Shown here: in pieces, positions 25,061 through 34,669 of the stretch
How positions within the stretch are numbered: the stretch's first letter is position 1
How the letters are laid out: each line of letters starts with the position of its first letter
Origin: CALHVX01 sp964640725
GTDB taxonomy: Bacteria; Pseudomonadota; Gammaproteobacteria; Pseudomonadales; Azotimanducaceae
NCBI GenBank assembly: GCA_964640725.1
Contig: CAZXIJ010000006.1
Coordinates: forward strand, 1 to 64,000
DNA length: 64,000 nucleotides
Direction: 5' to 3'
Program-made: the position numbers and the translations under genes
Notes under the pieces: generated by a model
Seen by the model: the letters and a program-made list of their open reading frames with translations, nothing else
Databases searched by the model: none
Told to the model about the DNA's origin: nothing

Positions 25061-25537
25061 ATGGCGTTTTTTCCTGATTTTGAAGATGCCTACCGGTTGT
25101 CCATGCGGGACGCTCTGCATCCGTTGGCAAGCTTCTCGCGCCACGAGATCGAGCTCGACGGTTTGCGCTGGCCGTCCGTTGAGCACTACGTGCAGGGCAT
25201 GCAGCTGGCCAAGGCCGAGCGGCGACAGGAAGTGGCCGCCGCACCGCACCCGGAGGCCGCCATGCAGCTGGCCCGGAAGCTGACGCGCTGGCGCCCGGGC
25301 GCTCGTCGGGCCGACTGGGATCGCCTCAAGCTGGTGTACATGACCCGGGGCACCTACACCAAAGCTCGGGCCTACGCCCCAGTGCGCGAGGCGCTGCTGG
25401 AGACGGGCGAGCGCCCCATCGTCGAGACCAGCCAGTACGACTACTTCTGGGGCTGTGGGCGAGACACCCGGGGCGATAACCACTTTGGGCGGGTCCTGAT
25501 GGATGTGCGTGCCCGGCTCCGCAAAGAGGGATTTTGA
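25061..25537 (+). CDS. NADAR family protein
   Basis: A 158-residue standalone NADAR (YbiA-like) domain. FSRHEIELDGLRWPSVEHYVQGMQ is the usual first motif and YDYFWGCGRDTRGDNHFGRVLM the glycine-rich second motif. YbiA-type members hydrolyse N-glycosidic bonds of riboflavin-pathway intermediates; others remove ADP-ribose from guanine in DNA. The sequence does not decide which applies here. ATG 25061 is the first start. No partner toxin or riboflavin gene is adjacent. Confidence 0.86.
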   Translation: MAFFPDFEDAYRLSMRDALHPLASFSRHEIELDGLRWPSVEHYVQGMQLAKAERRQEVAAAPHPEAAMQLARKLTRWRPGARRADWDRLKLVYMTRGTYTKARAYAPVREALLETGERPIVETSQYDYFWGCGRDTRGDNHFGRVLMDVRARLRKEGF

Positions 25538-25641
25538 GCGCCTGATTGCCCGGAGGCTGGCGTTCCTGGGACAGGGCGGGGCGGCCCGGGTAAACTACGC
25601 GCCGGAAAATTCAGTCAGCGAAACAGGAGCTTACCCAGCCC

Positions 25642-26402
<761 letters not shown>

Positions 26403-26412
<10 letters not shown>

Positions 26413-26575
26413 CGGATGACGCCGCGTTAGCGGATGACGNNNNNNNNNNNNNNNNNNNNNNNNNNNNNNNNNNNNNNNNNNNNNNNNNNNNNNNNNNNNN
26501 NNNNNNNNNNNNNNNNNNNNNNNNNNNNNNNNNNNNNNNGCCGCGTTAGCGGATGACGCCGCGTTAGCGGATGAC
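26403..26575 (+). repeat. 18-bp tandem repeat interrupted by an assembly gap
   Basis: The unit GCCGCGTTAGCGGATGAC occurs twice before the gap (26403-26438) and twice after it (26540-26575), in the same phase on each side; a decayed copy follows from 26576. The first unit contains the last codons and TAG stop of the SDR gene. The gap is exactly 100 N, so the true copy number is unknown. There are no spacers, so this is not a CRISPR array. Confidence 0.95.
26440..26539. other. Assembly gap (100 N) inside the 18-bp tandem repeat
   Basis: A run of exactly 100 N marks a scaffold join of arbitrary length. Both flanks are the same 18-bp repeat, so the assembler probably failed because the array is longer than the reads. 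Confidence 0.97.
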
Positions 26576-26591
26576 GTCGCGTGAGCGCTGC

Positions 26592-27131
26592 CTAGCTGGG
26601 GGCCGGTATCTGCATACCTTTGACGGTTGCCGGCCGCTCCCCGACGTTGCTTAGCCACTGGTCCAGCGATTCCGCTGGGCCCACTTTTTCCGCTGCGGCC
26701 TCGCGCACGGGACCCTGGGCCAGGGAGACCCATCCGTACAGCGCGATATCGGCGATAGAGTACTCGCTACCGGCGATGTACTCGCTGCGCCCGAGCTGCT
26801 TGTCCATGACGTTCAGCAAGCGAGCGCTTTCCTGCATGTAGCGATCGATGGCCAGCGGCACCGGCTCCGGTGCGCTGCGCGTAAACCAGGCTAGCTGGCC
26901 GATCATCGGGCCGATGTGCGCCATCTGGAACATCAGCCACTCGAACACCGACAGGTCGCCATCCACAATGGCAGGGATACGCCCGTTGGGAGAAATTGCC
27001 TGAAACTCCGGCGCTGACTGGGCGCCGTTGCCGATGTCGATGGGGTGCACGGTGTAGTCGAGCCCGGTCTCCTCGAGCATCATCGAGACCTTGTAGCCGT
27101 TCGGTGTCGACCAGGTATACAGATCGATCAT
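26592..27131 (-). CDS. Glutathione S-transferase-like protein with an internal deletion
   Basis: A 179-residue GST of the YfcG/YghU type: MIDLYTWSTPNGYKVSMMLEE, the cis-Pro region ISPNGRIPAIVDGD, and a helical C-terminal domain with SEYSIADIALYGWVS. Family members are usually about 205-230 residues. Here the text jumps from SVFE straight to WLMFQM, leaving out about 28 residues (ESGAIL...YLAEK in relatives) that form the end of the thioredoxin domain and part of the glutathione site. The frame stays open, so it is an in-frame deletion. Activity may be lost or altered. Confidence 0.85.
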   Translation of the reverse strand: MIDLYTWSTPNGYKVSMMLEETGLDYTVHPIDIGNGAQSAPEFQAISPNGRIPAIVDGDLSVFEWLMFQMAHIGPMIGQLAWFTRSAPEPVPLAIDRYMQESARLLNVMDKQLGRSEYIAGSEYSIADIALYGWVSLAQGPVREAAAEKVGPAESLDQWLSNVGERPATVKGMQIPAPS

Positions 27132-27144
27132 GTGCTTTGCCTCG

Positions 27145-27696
27145 CTAGCGCTTTGGTTCCCAGGGTGTCCAGTCGCAGCCGTCGCACTGCGCGTCGATGT
27201 CGTGCTCGTCGAGCACAGTGAAAATGAATGCGTTCCATTCGGCAGTTGGTGTCCAGACCTTGTTCATGTCCGCTTTGGCCTGAGCGACGGGCACACCCAG
27301 GTTGACGACCCGATGCAGGAAAGAAAAGGCGCTGGCGCGGTAGTTCACCTGGCAGTGCACGAGCGTTGAACGGTCGCTGCTGGCCTGCATCACGGCCGAG
27401 AACAGCTGGTAGTCGGACGCCGACGGCGCGTCCCAGACGACGGGAATCTGCACGAACTCCAGGCCGGCGTTCTCAGCATGGCGGTCAAGGCCTTCCAGAG
27501 AGCCTTTGTGGTCAGAGAAGGCGAGGTAAACGATCCGCTCGAAACCTTGCTCAGCCAGCGTTGCGAGCTGTTCGGGGGTTGGCTGCCCGGAGCTGGCGAA
27601 CCCTTCGTCGTACTCGATGAAGTTTGCCGGTAGCGGCTCGGCCAACGCCGGGGCCGCGAAGACCGTGATCAGAGTGAGGAGCAATCGTGTGAGCAT
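27145..27696 (-). CDS. Secreted protein-tyrosine-phosphatase-like protein (DUF442 type)
   Basis: A 183-residue protein with a signal peptide (MLTRLLLTLITVFAAPALAEP). The mature part has FASSGQPTPEQLATLAEQGF, common to the beta-lactamase-hydrolase-like/dual-specificity phosphatase group, and the phosphate loop VHCQVNYRAS (HCxxxxR). The Cys in that loop should be the nucleophile. It would act in the periplasm or outside the cell on an unknown phosphoester. It precedes the GST gene on the same strand by 13 bases. Confidence 0.82.
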   Translation of the reverse strand: MLTRLLLTLITVFAAPALAEPLPANFIEYDEGFASSGQPTPEQLATLAEQGFERIVYLAFSDHKGSLEGLDRHAENAGLEFVQIPVVWDAPSASDYQLFSAVMQASSDRSTLVHCQVNYRASAFSFLHRVVNLGVPVAQAKADMNKVWTPTAEWNAFIFTVLDEHDIDAQCDGCDWTPWEPKR

Positions 27697-27843
27697 GGTC
27701 TTTCCCGCCTCGCGAACGGTCCGGGGTTCCTGGTCGATCCCCGGACTGTGAATGCTCGATCCTAGCAGAGCTGGCGGTTCAGATTCGCCTGTCGCCGATG
27801 AAGATCAGGTAGGCTGGCGGCTTCGGCATTGGCAAGGCGCCCC

Positions 27844-28782
27844 ATGACCGCAACGCGACTGATTGGCCCGTTGATCTGCACCGACGATGGCGAGACCTGG
27901 GCGCGGCTGCTGACGCATGTATTCGGGCTGTGCGCGCGCGGCCAGCAAGCATTGAGCGCGCTGCAGATTGAGCAGCTGTGGGGTGTGGCAGACAACGAAG
28001 GCGAACTGCGCTACTACGAGACGCCTGGCACCGACGCCGGAATCTTTACTCTTCAGTTGGCGCGCGCTGCAACCCAGCCCACTATCCGCGACCCAGGTTC
28101 CGGCTACGACGCTGACGCGCTGAAGGTGATTGATTTCTACACGCCGGACTTCGACGTTGCCGAGCAGCGTCTGAGCGACGCAGGCTTTGCGCTTAAGGGC
28201 GAAATCGCCGACTACGAGCTGCCGGCAGGCCGGATCCGGGAAGGTCACCTGTGGGGCCCGGACGGGGTTGTTTGCGCCCTCATCGGCGGCGCCAAGGACT
28301 TTCTGGAGGGCTTTGTGAGTGTGACCGATGCGCCGTTCTCCGAAGTCATGAGCGTGAGCGCGCCGGTGTCAGATCAGGCGGCGGTGCTCGAGTTTTACCG
28401 TGTGCTCGGCCTGAAAGAGCTTTATCGCTACGGCGTGGACTCGGAGAGCTTTCAACGCCTTGTGGGGAGCGATGAGCCGATCAAAATCTCGGCGGTCAAC
28501 ATGGGGAGTGAGAACAGTGCGCCTTATGTGGGCACCATTGATTACGCCCTGCCGCCGGGGTACTCCCGGTCGCTGGCCGGGGCCGCTGGTCTGCCGCGCC
28601 GAGGCCTGGCGGGGTTGGTGCTTGCGACAGATGATCTGGATCACTCGATGGCAGCAGTCCGCGATGCCGGGCTCGTCATCCCGGCAGAGGGCTCGGGAGC
28701 ATCGCCTGGAGTCATGGTCGAAGGTCGCAGCGCTTGCGTGCTGGGACCGCACGGCGTTTCCCACTGGCTTATCGAAAGCTGA
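27844..28782 (+). CDS. VOC (glyoxalase-like) family protein
   Basis: A 312-residue protein built of vicinal-oxygen-chelate type beta-alpha-beta-beta-beta modules. The repeated pattern appears in VIDFYTPDFDVAEQRLSDAGF, in AVLEFYRVLGLKELYRYGVD and again near the C-terminus (VLATDDLDHSMAAVRDAG). VOC enzymes use a divalent metal for isomerisation, lyase or dioxygenase chemistry; the substrate is unknown. I chose ATG 27844; an in-frame TTG at 27829 is an alternative. It diverges from the phosphatase-like gene. Confidence 0.82.
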   Translation: MTATRLIGPLICTDDGETWARLLTHVFGLCARGQQALSALQIEQLWGVADNEGELRYYETPGTDAGIFTLQLARAATQPTIRDPGSGYDADALKVIDFYTPDFDVAEQRLSDAGFALKGEIADYELPAGRIREGHLWGPDGVVCALIGGAKDFLEGFVSVTDAPFSEVMSVSAPVSDQAAVLEFYRVLGLKELYRYGVDSESFQRLVGSDEPIKISAVNMGSENSAPYVGTIDYALPPGYSRSLAGAAGLPRRGLAGLVLATDDLDHSMAAVRDAGLVIPAEGSGASPGVMVEGRSACVLGPHGVSHWLIES

Positions 28783-28828
28783 TCAGCGTTTGCCGTTGTT
28801 TTCCAGTCGATTGCTGACGTTCATGGGC

Positions 28829-30844
28829 CTACCGCATCAGGTGCTGATTCAGGAAATTCAGCAACGCTGTGTAGAGCTTCACCTGACCTTTCTCGTCCCA
28901 CACGCCGTGCCCGGCCCGGGGAAAGACCAGCCACTCGGGGTCGTTGCCAGCTTTCTTGAGCGCCTGTCTCAGGCGCTTGGCCTGGCTGATCGGCGCGCGC
29001 AAGTCCTTGGCGCCGTGAATGAGCATGACGGCCGCTTTGATTTCCTTGGCGCGCTCGGTGGGCGAGTATTGCGCCAGCTCCTGCGAATCGCTGCCCAGAA
29101 CTTGCTCGAGGTAGGCAGAGCCACCGATAAAGCTGGCGATGTCGCCTTCCTCGGGAAGGCGTTCCAGATCGTAGATGCCCACGTAGCCGATGGCGCAGCG
29201 AACTCTGTCCGGTGCGCGGATCGCACTCATCAGGGCCGCGTAACCGCCGAAGCTGGCCCCGTAGACGCAAACGCGGTCACCATCTGCCTGCCCTTGCGCG
29301 ATCACGTGTTCAGTCATCTCCAGAATGTCATCGATGACCTTGCCGCCCCATTGGCGGTTGCCCGCTTCGAGAAATTGCTCGCCGTAACCGCTGCTGCTGC
29401 GAAAATTGACCTGCAGGACCGCATAGCCCCGGTTGGCGAGCAGCTGGACTTCGGGGTTGTACTCCCAGTAGTCCCGGACCCCCTTGGGCCCGCCATGGGG
29501 CAGCACCACCAGAGGGGGCGCGGCCTTTCCCGTCTGCGCAGGCTTTGGCAAGGTCAGGTAACCGTGGATGGGCAGCCCGTCGCTCGCCGTGATCGCAACC
29601 GGCACCATCGGCCGCAGCAGACGCGTATCCAGCCAGGAGGCGTTGGCCAGCACGAAGTCGACGCTCTTTTTTTGCGTGTCGAACAGGTAGTACTCGCCGG
29701 GGTTCGTCGCGCTGGAGACGTGCGCCAGCAGATACCTTTCCTCTTTGTCCGCGCTGGTGATCGTGACGTACTGCCCCGGGAAGGCTTTCGCGAGCTGTTT
29801 GTGGCGCGCTTCGCGCACAAGGTTCTGGTTGGCGTAGTGGTACGCCGGCTTGCCGGGCCAGCTGATACCGACGGCGGGCACCCCGCTTTGGCCGTCCAGA
29901 ATCATATGGTCAATATCGTATCGGCTGTTGTCGAACAGCGGCGCAACGCTGTTGCTGGCAAAGTCCACCTCAAAGGCACTGCGCACGCTTCCTGCGCCGC
30001 GTGTTGCAGTCAGGTAGGCCTTGCTGCCATTGCTGGTAACTGCGATAGGGAACGCCGACTCAAGCTGGAAACGGCTCAGATCGAGCTCTTGCCAGGCCGA
30101 GCGGGCATCGGCGCGTGTCGCGGTATGGAGCTTGTTGGCCGCGTCCAGCCAGGATACCAGCCTGACCTTGCCTTGCTGGTCAGCCACAGCGGAAGCGCCA
30201 GCAAACGGGATGACCTCCAACGGCCTGCGATCACCCGTGTGGATGTTGATGCGGCTGATCGTTGGCTTCTTGTTGTTGCGGTCGTAGTAGTAGGCGCCGA
30301 CGCGTTCCCAGGGGCGCTCCAACACCAGGATATGGTCCGGATCATCCGTCAACGTGTTCAGGATACTGTGCGATGCCTTAACGGCATCACTAGCACTGCT
30401 TCGATGTGCCCAGCGACGATTTTCGTTGCGCATTCCGAAGATGATTTTGCTGTTACTTCCATCCATATCGACGGCGTACAGCTCCCCGGTACCCACCGGG
30501 CTGTCGAAAGCGCCGTTCTTTACGGCAACGCTGTAGACAAGCCGCTCGTTGCTCGCCCAGTCCACACGAATAATCCAGTCCCCCTTGGGGGTTCGAAACC
30601 CGCCAACGACCGCATTGTCCTCCCGGCGCAGTACGACTGCTGCGACCGTTCCGCCCTCCTGAACCCGGGCGACCATGTGTTTGGCGTCCGGGGACAGGCT
30701 GAGGTCCAGATAGTCACCGTGCGCCGTGAACTGTTCGATCGGGATGGTGTTTCCGAACGAGACCGGCGCTCCGGCGCAGAGGCAAAGCAGCGCAAGTAGT
30801 CGAAGCCGGATCGGCTTGTGCGGCCGGTACGACAGTTTCCTCAT
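28829..30844 (-). CDS. Secreted S9-family (prolyl oligopeptidase-like) peptidase
   Basis: A 671-residue protein with a signal peptide (IRLRLLALLCLCAGAPVSFG), a beta-propeller-like N-terminal half, and a C-terminal alpha/beta-hydrolase domain. The latter has HGGPKGVRDYWEYNPEVQ, the nucleophile elbow GASFGGYAAL, the acid in HGAKDLRAPISQA, and the final His in RAGHGVWDE. This is the acylaminoacyl-peptidase/dipeptidyl-peptidase arrangement of family S9. It should cleave short peptides in the periplasm. ATG 30844 is preferred over 30856 because GGGGGG sits a few bases upstream. Confidence 0.9.
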   Translation of the reverse strand: MRKLSYRPHKPIRLRLLALLCLCAGAPVSFGNTIPIEQFTAHGDYLDLSLSPDAKHMVARVQEGGTVAAVVLRREDNAVVGGFRTPKGDWIIRVDWASNERLVYSVAVKNGAFDSPVGTGELYAVDMDGSNSKIIFGMRNENRRWAHRSSASDAVKASHSILNTLTDDPDHILVLERPWERVGAYYYDRNNKKPTISRINIHTGDRRPLEVIPFAGASAVADQQGKVRLVSWLDAANKLHTATRADARSAWQELDLSRFQLESAFPIAVTSNGSKAYLTATRGAGSVRSAFEVDFASNSVAPLFDNSRYDIDHMILDGQSGVPAVGISWPGKPAYHYANQNLVREARHKQLAKAFPGQYVTITSADKEERYLLAHVSSATNPGEYYLFDTQKKSVDFVLANASWLDTRLLRPMVPVAITASDGLPIHGYLTLPKPAQTGKAAPPLVVLPHGGPKGVRDYWEYNPEVQLLANRGYAVLQVNFRSSSGYGEQFLEAGNRQWGGKVIDDILEMTEHVIAQGQADGDRVCVYGASFGGYAALMSAIRAPDRVRCAIGYVGIYDLERLPEEGDIASFIGGSAYLEQVLGSDSQELAQYSPTERAKEIKAAVMLIHGAKDLRAPISQAKRLRQALKKAGNDPEWLVFPRAGHGVWDEKGQVKLYTALLNFLNQHLMR

Positions 30845-31063
30845 GAGACCCCCCATTCCCTTTGCTACCTATACAAGGGCAAGGTATTGAGTGCAAGAAA
30901 AGCGCCTATTTGGCGACGTGCCCGATCGCGGGCCGAGGTTCGATCGGGCCTGAGAGTGTGACAATCATCGCATTCCGCCCGGTCTTTGCGATTGCGCGGC
31001 AATGACCCTATTGGCCCGTGCAATGGTTCCGGTCTGCCGGGTTTCTGACGCTAAAGTGGCCGC

Positions 31064-32479
31064 ATGAGGACCATTGTGTCAGTTCGCCGACAGCAGGCCT
31101 GCCTGCTTGCTCTCCTGCTCACAGCGATGCCCGCCATAGGCTTCGAGATGGAGATGAACCGGGTGCAGGTGCGCGATACCTTTGTCACGCCGACCTGGAC
31201 ATCTGTGACCTTCCTCGACCCATTCGATGTGCCGCCGGTGGTGGTCACCCTGCCGACCACGCAGGGCGGGGACCCGTCCCTGATCAGGCTGCGAAATGTC
31301 ACCGCTACCGGCTTCCAGCTGTTGCAGGTGGAGCCGAACGCCAACGATGGCCCGCACGTGCAAATGGATACCGCCTACCTGGCGGTAGAGCCGGGCTCGC
31401 ATCAGCTGCCGGACGGGACTCGCGTGCAGGCGCTGACCCACTCGACCAGCAGCTTTGTCAGCGGATTGATCAGTACAACCTGGGATAACCGGTCCTACCC
31501 CGCGGCGTTCTCGACCCCGCCGGCAATCGTTGCAAGCATCCAGACCATGGCGAACGAGACGGGGACCCCGCCGGCAACGTCCTCCATCCCCTGGTTGGGC
31601 GTGGCCCTTAGAAACGTCGGAGCGTCCTCCTTCCAAATCTCCCTGGAGCGCGCGGAATCAGTGAGCGGAAGCGTGTCAGCGCCCGAGACGATCGGGGTGA
31701 TCGCCGTGCAGAATTTTGCGAACACGAGCTTTGCAGATCAAAACGGCATGAGCGTGCAGCTGCAAGGCGTGCGTAGCGGCAATAGCATCCGTGGTTACAG
31801 CGATGGCTGTTTCAGCACCAGCTGGCCGGCAACCTTTGCGCAGACACCGCTTTCGGTGGCATCGCAAATCACCCGGGCGGGGAACAACGGTGGCTGGGTG
31901 CGGCGCTGTAGCGAGTCGGCAGGCGCGCTTGGCCTGAGCGTTGACGAAGACATCGACAACGACGCTGAGCGCAATCACACGAACGAAACCGCAGGCATGA
32001 TTGCCGCATCAATCGCCTTTCACGCCGAATTCGGGGCCGACCTGGTCGTCGACCAGCAGGTCGTCGTGCTGTCGGATCCGCAGAACGGCACCACGGGGCC
32101 CTTTGCTATTCCCGGTGCGGTCGTGCGCTATGACGTTCAGGTCAGCAGTCGCGGCAACCTGGCGCCGGATACCGATAGCGTGTTCGTGACCGACCAATTG
32201 CCCCCGGAGCTGGCGCTCTGTGTATCGCCCACCTGCCTTGGCGGCGGGCCTGTGATCTTCGATGATTCCGGCTCGCTGGTAGGCCCGGGGGTGACATTGG
32301 GCGCAGTGGCGTATTCGCGCAACGGCGGGCTGACCTACGACTACTCGCCGGTCGCAGACGGGCAGGGGTTCGATGACGCTGTGAACGCCTTTCGGGTTGA
32401 GTTGCTGGGCGACTTTTCTCCGGTTTCCAGTTCCGGAACGCCCAGTGTCGTGCTGCGATTTGCCGCGCGGATTCGGTGA
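31064..32479 (+). CDS. Secreted protein with H-type-lectin-like repeats and a DUF11-like domain
   Basis: A 471-residue exported protein with a signal peptide ending near GFEME. Two modules with the pattern VTFLDPFDVPPVVVTLP followed by LRNVTATGFQLLQVEP suggest H-type-lectin-like or MshQ-like beta sandwiches; the second spans about residues 145-200. The C-terminal part (VVRYDVQVSSRG and DSVFVTDQLPPEL) resembles the DUF11 conserved repeat of surface proteins. It may be a pilus- or surface-associated adhesin, but no pilus gene is nearby. Confidence 0.7.
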   Translation: MRTIVSVRRQQACLLALLLTAMPAIGFEMEMNRVQVRDTFVTPTWTSVTFLDPFDVPPVVVTLPTTQGGDPSLIRLRNVTATGFQLLQVEPNANDGPHVQMDTAYLAVEPGSHQLPDGTRVQALTHSTSSFVSGLISTTWDNRSYPAAFSTPPAIVASIQTMANETGTPPATSSIPWLGVALRNVGASSFQISLERAESVSGSVSAPETIGVIAVQNFANTSFADQNGMSVQLQGVRSGNSIRGYSDGCFSTSWPATFAQTPLSVASQITRAGNNGGWVRRCSESAGALGLSVDEDIDNDAERNHTNETAGMIAASIAFHAEFGADLVVDQQVVVLSDPQNGTTGPFAIPGAVVRYDVQVSSRGNLAPDTDSVFVTDQLPPELALCVSPTCLGGGPVIFDDSGSLVGPGVTLGAVAYSRNGGLTYDYSPVADGQGFDDAVNAFRVELLGDFSPVSSSGTPSVVLRFAARIR

Positions 32480-32500
32480 GCGCGAGCGCGCAGGGTACGG

Positions 32501-33955
32501 TTACCGTTGACGCTGCTCCGACAGCGTCGCCCGGATGCGCTCGCCGATGCGCCGGGCTTCCCGGGCAATCCGTTCCGTATCGATAGTCAGTATTTCGCGA
32601 TCCCGCATCAGAATCTGACCGTCGACAATCACGGTGCTGACGTCCTGCTCATCGGTGACGTATACCAGATGCGAGACGACATCGTAGCTGGGCCGATGAT
32701 GAACGTCGGTGTAGTCGACAGCGATCAGGTCAGCCCGATAGCCCGGCTCGATCCGTCCAACGGCGTTGCCCAGCCCGATCGCCGCCGCGCCGCCTCGGGT
32801 AGCCATGGTCAGCACAGTCACTGCGGGCAGCACCTCCGGGTTCATCTCCTCGACTTTCTGCAGCAGCGCTGCCAGGCGCATCTCCTCCCACATGTCCAGA
32901 TCGTTGTTGCTCGCAGCGCCATCGGTACCCAGCCCAACGCGAGCGCCGGCTTTCAGCAGGGCAGTGATTGGCGCGACGCCGGCCGCTGTCTTCATGTTTG
33001 ATGTGGGGTTGTGAATGACGCCGACCTGTCGTTCAACCAGAATCGGTATCTCTTGCTCCCCGGGCCAAACCACGTGTGCCCCGATGGTAGGTCCGTTCAG
33101 AAAGCCGAGGTTTTCCATCATGTTGATCGTGGTCGCGCCGTAGGTCGCCTGCGAGTACTCCGTCTCGAAGGGCGACTCAGCCATGTGAACCGTGACCGGC
33201 ACGCCGAGCTCTGACGCCGCGGCCCGGGTTGCGGCGAGCTGCTCCGCATTGAGGGTGTAGTTGGAGTGCGGGCCGAACACCGGGGTGATACGGCTGCTGC
33301 GCTGCCGCCACCGCTCGATAAACTGCCGTCCTTTGGCGAGGGAATCAGCGGCATTCTCGGCGTCGGGGCTTTTCTGATCGATCACAGTGGCGGAGACATA
33401 GGCTCGCAGCCCGCAGCGCTCCACGACCTGCGCGATGACATCGGGGTAGTAGTACATGTCGACGAAGGTCGTCGTGCCGCCGCGGATCATCTCCCAGCAG
33501 GCGAGCTCCGTGCCGATGCGCACGAATTCTGCGTCGACCAACGCGACTTCGGCTGGGAAAATGTAGTTGTTGAGCCAGTCCATCAGGGCCAGATCATCGG
33601 CAACGCCGCGGAGCAGCGTCATAGCGGCGTGGGAGTGGCCATTGATGAGACCGGGCAGGAGGACCTTGCCCTTGCCGCCGACCACTTCCGATGCCTGGTA
33701 TCGCTCGCTGATCTCCTCCTGCGAGCCGACGGCGACGATTTCGCCGTTGGCGATGGCGACCGCGCCCGCTGCAATGACCTCACTGGTGTCATTCATGGTG
33801 ACGATGTGGTCGCCGAAGGCGATGAGGTCGACGGCGGTACGATTCTCGCTCGTCTCAAAGCGCTCTGGGCGTACCTCTGTGCCCGATGGAATTGCGCAAG
33901 CGTTCAGCAACGCGGCGCCGAGCAGCAATGCGATGCTTCTGATGGTTTGGGTCAT
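32501..33955 (-). CDS. Amidohydrolase-family lipoprotein (MtaD/TrzN-type deaminase-like)
   Basis: A 484-residue metal-dependent hydrolase with a lipobox (LLGAALLNACA) before the enzyme. Metal ligands are visible as GLINGHSHAAM (HxH), VTVHMAES and GLGTDGAASNNDLDM (catalytic Asp). This is the order of the 5'-methylthioadenosine/S-adenosylhomocysteine deaminase and chlorohydrolase group. Unlike most relatives it is predicted to be membrane-anchored outside the cytoplasm, so its substrate is probably imported or environmental. ATG 33955 is followed directly by the signal peptide. Confidence 0.88.
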   Translation of the reverse strand: MTQTIRSIALLLGAALLNACAIPSGTEVRPERFETSENRTAVDLIAFGDHIVTMNDTSEVIAAGAVAIANGEIVAVGSQEEISERYQASEVVGGKGKVLLPGLINGHSHAAMTLLRGVADDLALMDWLNNYIFPAEVALVDAEFVRIGTELACWEMIRGGTTTFVDMYYYPDVIAQVVERCGLRAYVSATVIDQKSPDAENAADSLAKGRQFIERWRQRSSRITPVFGPHSNYTLNAEQLAATRAAASELGVPVTVHMAESPFETEYSQATYGATTINMMENLGFLNGPTIGAHVVWPGEQEIPILVERQVGVIHNPTSNMKTAAGVAPITALLKAGARVGLGTDGAASNNDLDMWEEMRLAALLQKVEEMNPEVLPAVTVLTMATRGGAAAIGLGNAVGRIEPGYRADLIAVDYTDVHHRPSYDVVSHLVYVTDEQDVSTVIVDGQILMRDREILTIDTERIAREARRIGERIRATLSEQRQR

Positions 33956-34002
33956 GGGTGCCGATTCTGATGAGTGGCCGAAGTCTACAGGGGAATGACT
34001 TC

Positions 34003-34638
34003 TCAGTTTCCCCCGTAGGGCAACAGATCAACGTATCCGAAGGTGCCGTTCATCTGCTGAATGCCACGATTGTGGCAGGCGTAACTGTGGTAGATGTCGC
34101 CGTTCTCCTGCACGAAGACGTTGATTCCGCCGCTCTCCTGCCGGTCATAGCCGACCAGCTCGTCACCGATCTGGGCAGTTTTTCGCTCGTCCGGAGCCGA
34201 CATATGGAAGTCCTGATTAAAATCCGAGTCGTAGGAAGACGCCCACACGAATGACCAGTTGCGGGACTTTTTCGTTTGCATGAGTTTCTCGATCGGCGCC
34301 CGGGAAACGGCAATCAGGGTGGCGTCATGGCGCTGTATGTCGGCAATGGTGCCGTTAAACGCCGCGGCCCATTCCGAGCAGCCGTCGCACGGAACAGTCC
34401 AGTCCGGCCCATACATGAAGTGGTAGACAATCAACTGGCGATAGCCGCAAAAGAGCGCTTCCAGAGGCACCTGGCCTGCTTCCGTTTGCAGGTGGTAGTG
34501 TTTACGGACTTTCACCCAAGGCAGCTTTTGCCGTTCGAGTGCCAGAAGGTCCAGCTCACGGGTCACAGCCTTTTCCCGCCGCAGCAGCGCCATTCGCTTT
34601 TCGAGCCAGGTTTCTCGGTCCACAACCGGGTGATCCAT
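34003..34638 (-). CDS. DUF899 family thioredoxin-like protein
   Basis: A 211-residue DUF899 protein. The signatures are LLRREKAVTRELDLLALERQ near the N-terminus, IVYHFMYGPDWTVPCDGCSEW, where CxxC sits at the thioredoxin position, and SSYDSDFNQDFHMS later. DUF899 proteins adopt a thioredoxin-like fold and are often annotated as putative dithiol-disulfide oxidoreductases; I know of no defined substrate. It lies 31 bases downstream of the alpha-hydroxy-acid oxidase on the same strand. Confidence 0.87.
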   Translation of the reverse strand: MDHPVVDRETWLEKRMALLRREKAVTRELDLLALERQKLPWVKVRKHYHLQTEAGQVPLEALFCGYRQLIVYHFMYGPDWTVPCDGCSEWAAAFNGTIADIQRHDATLIAVSRAPIEKLMQTKKSRNWSFVWASSYDSDFNQDFHMSAPDERKTAQIGDELVGYDRQESGGINVFVQENGDIYHSYACHNRGIQQMNGTFGYVDLLPYGGN

Positions 34639-34669
34639 TTGCGCCTCCGCTGGAAACAGGTATAGGGGC

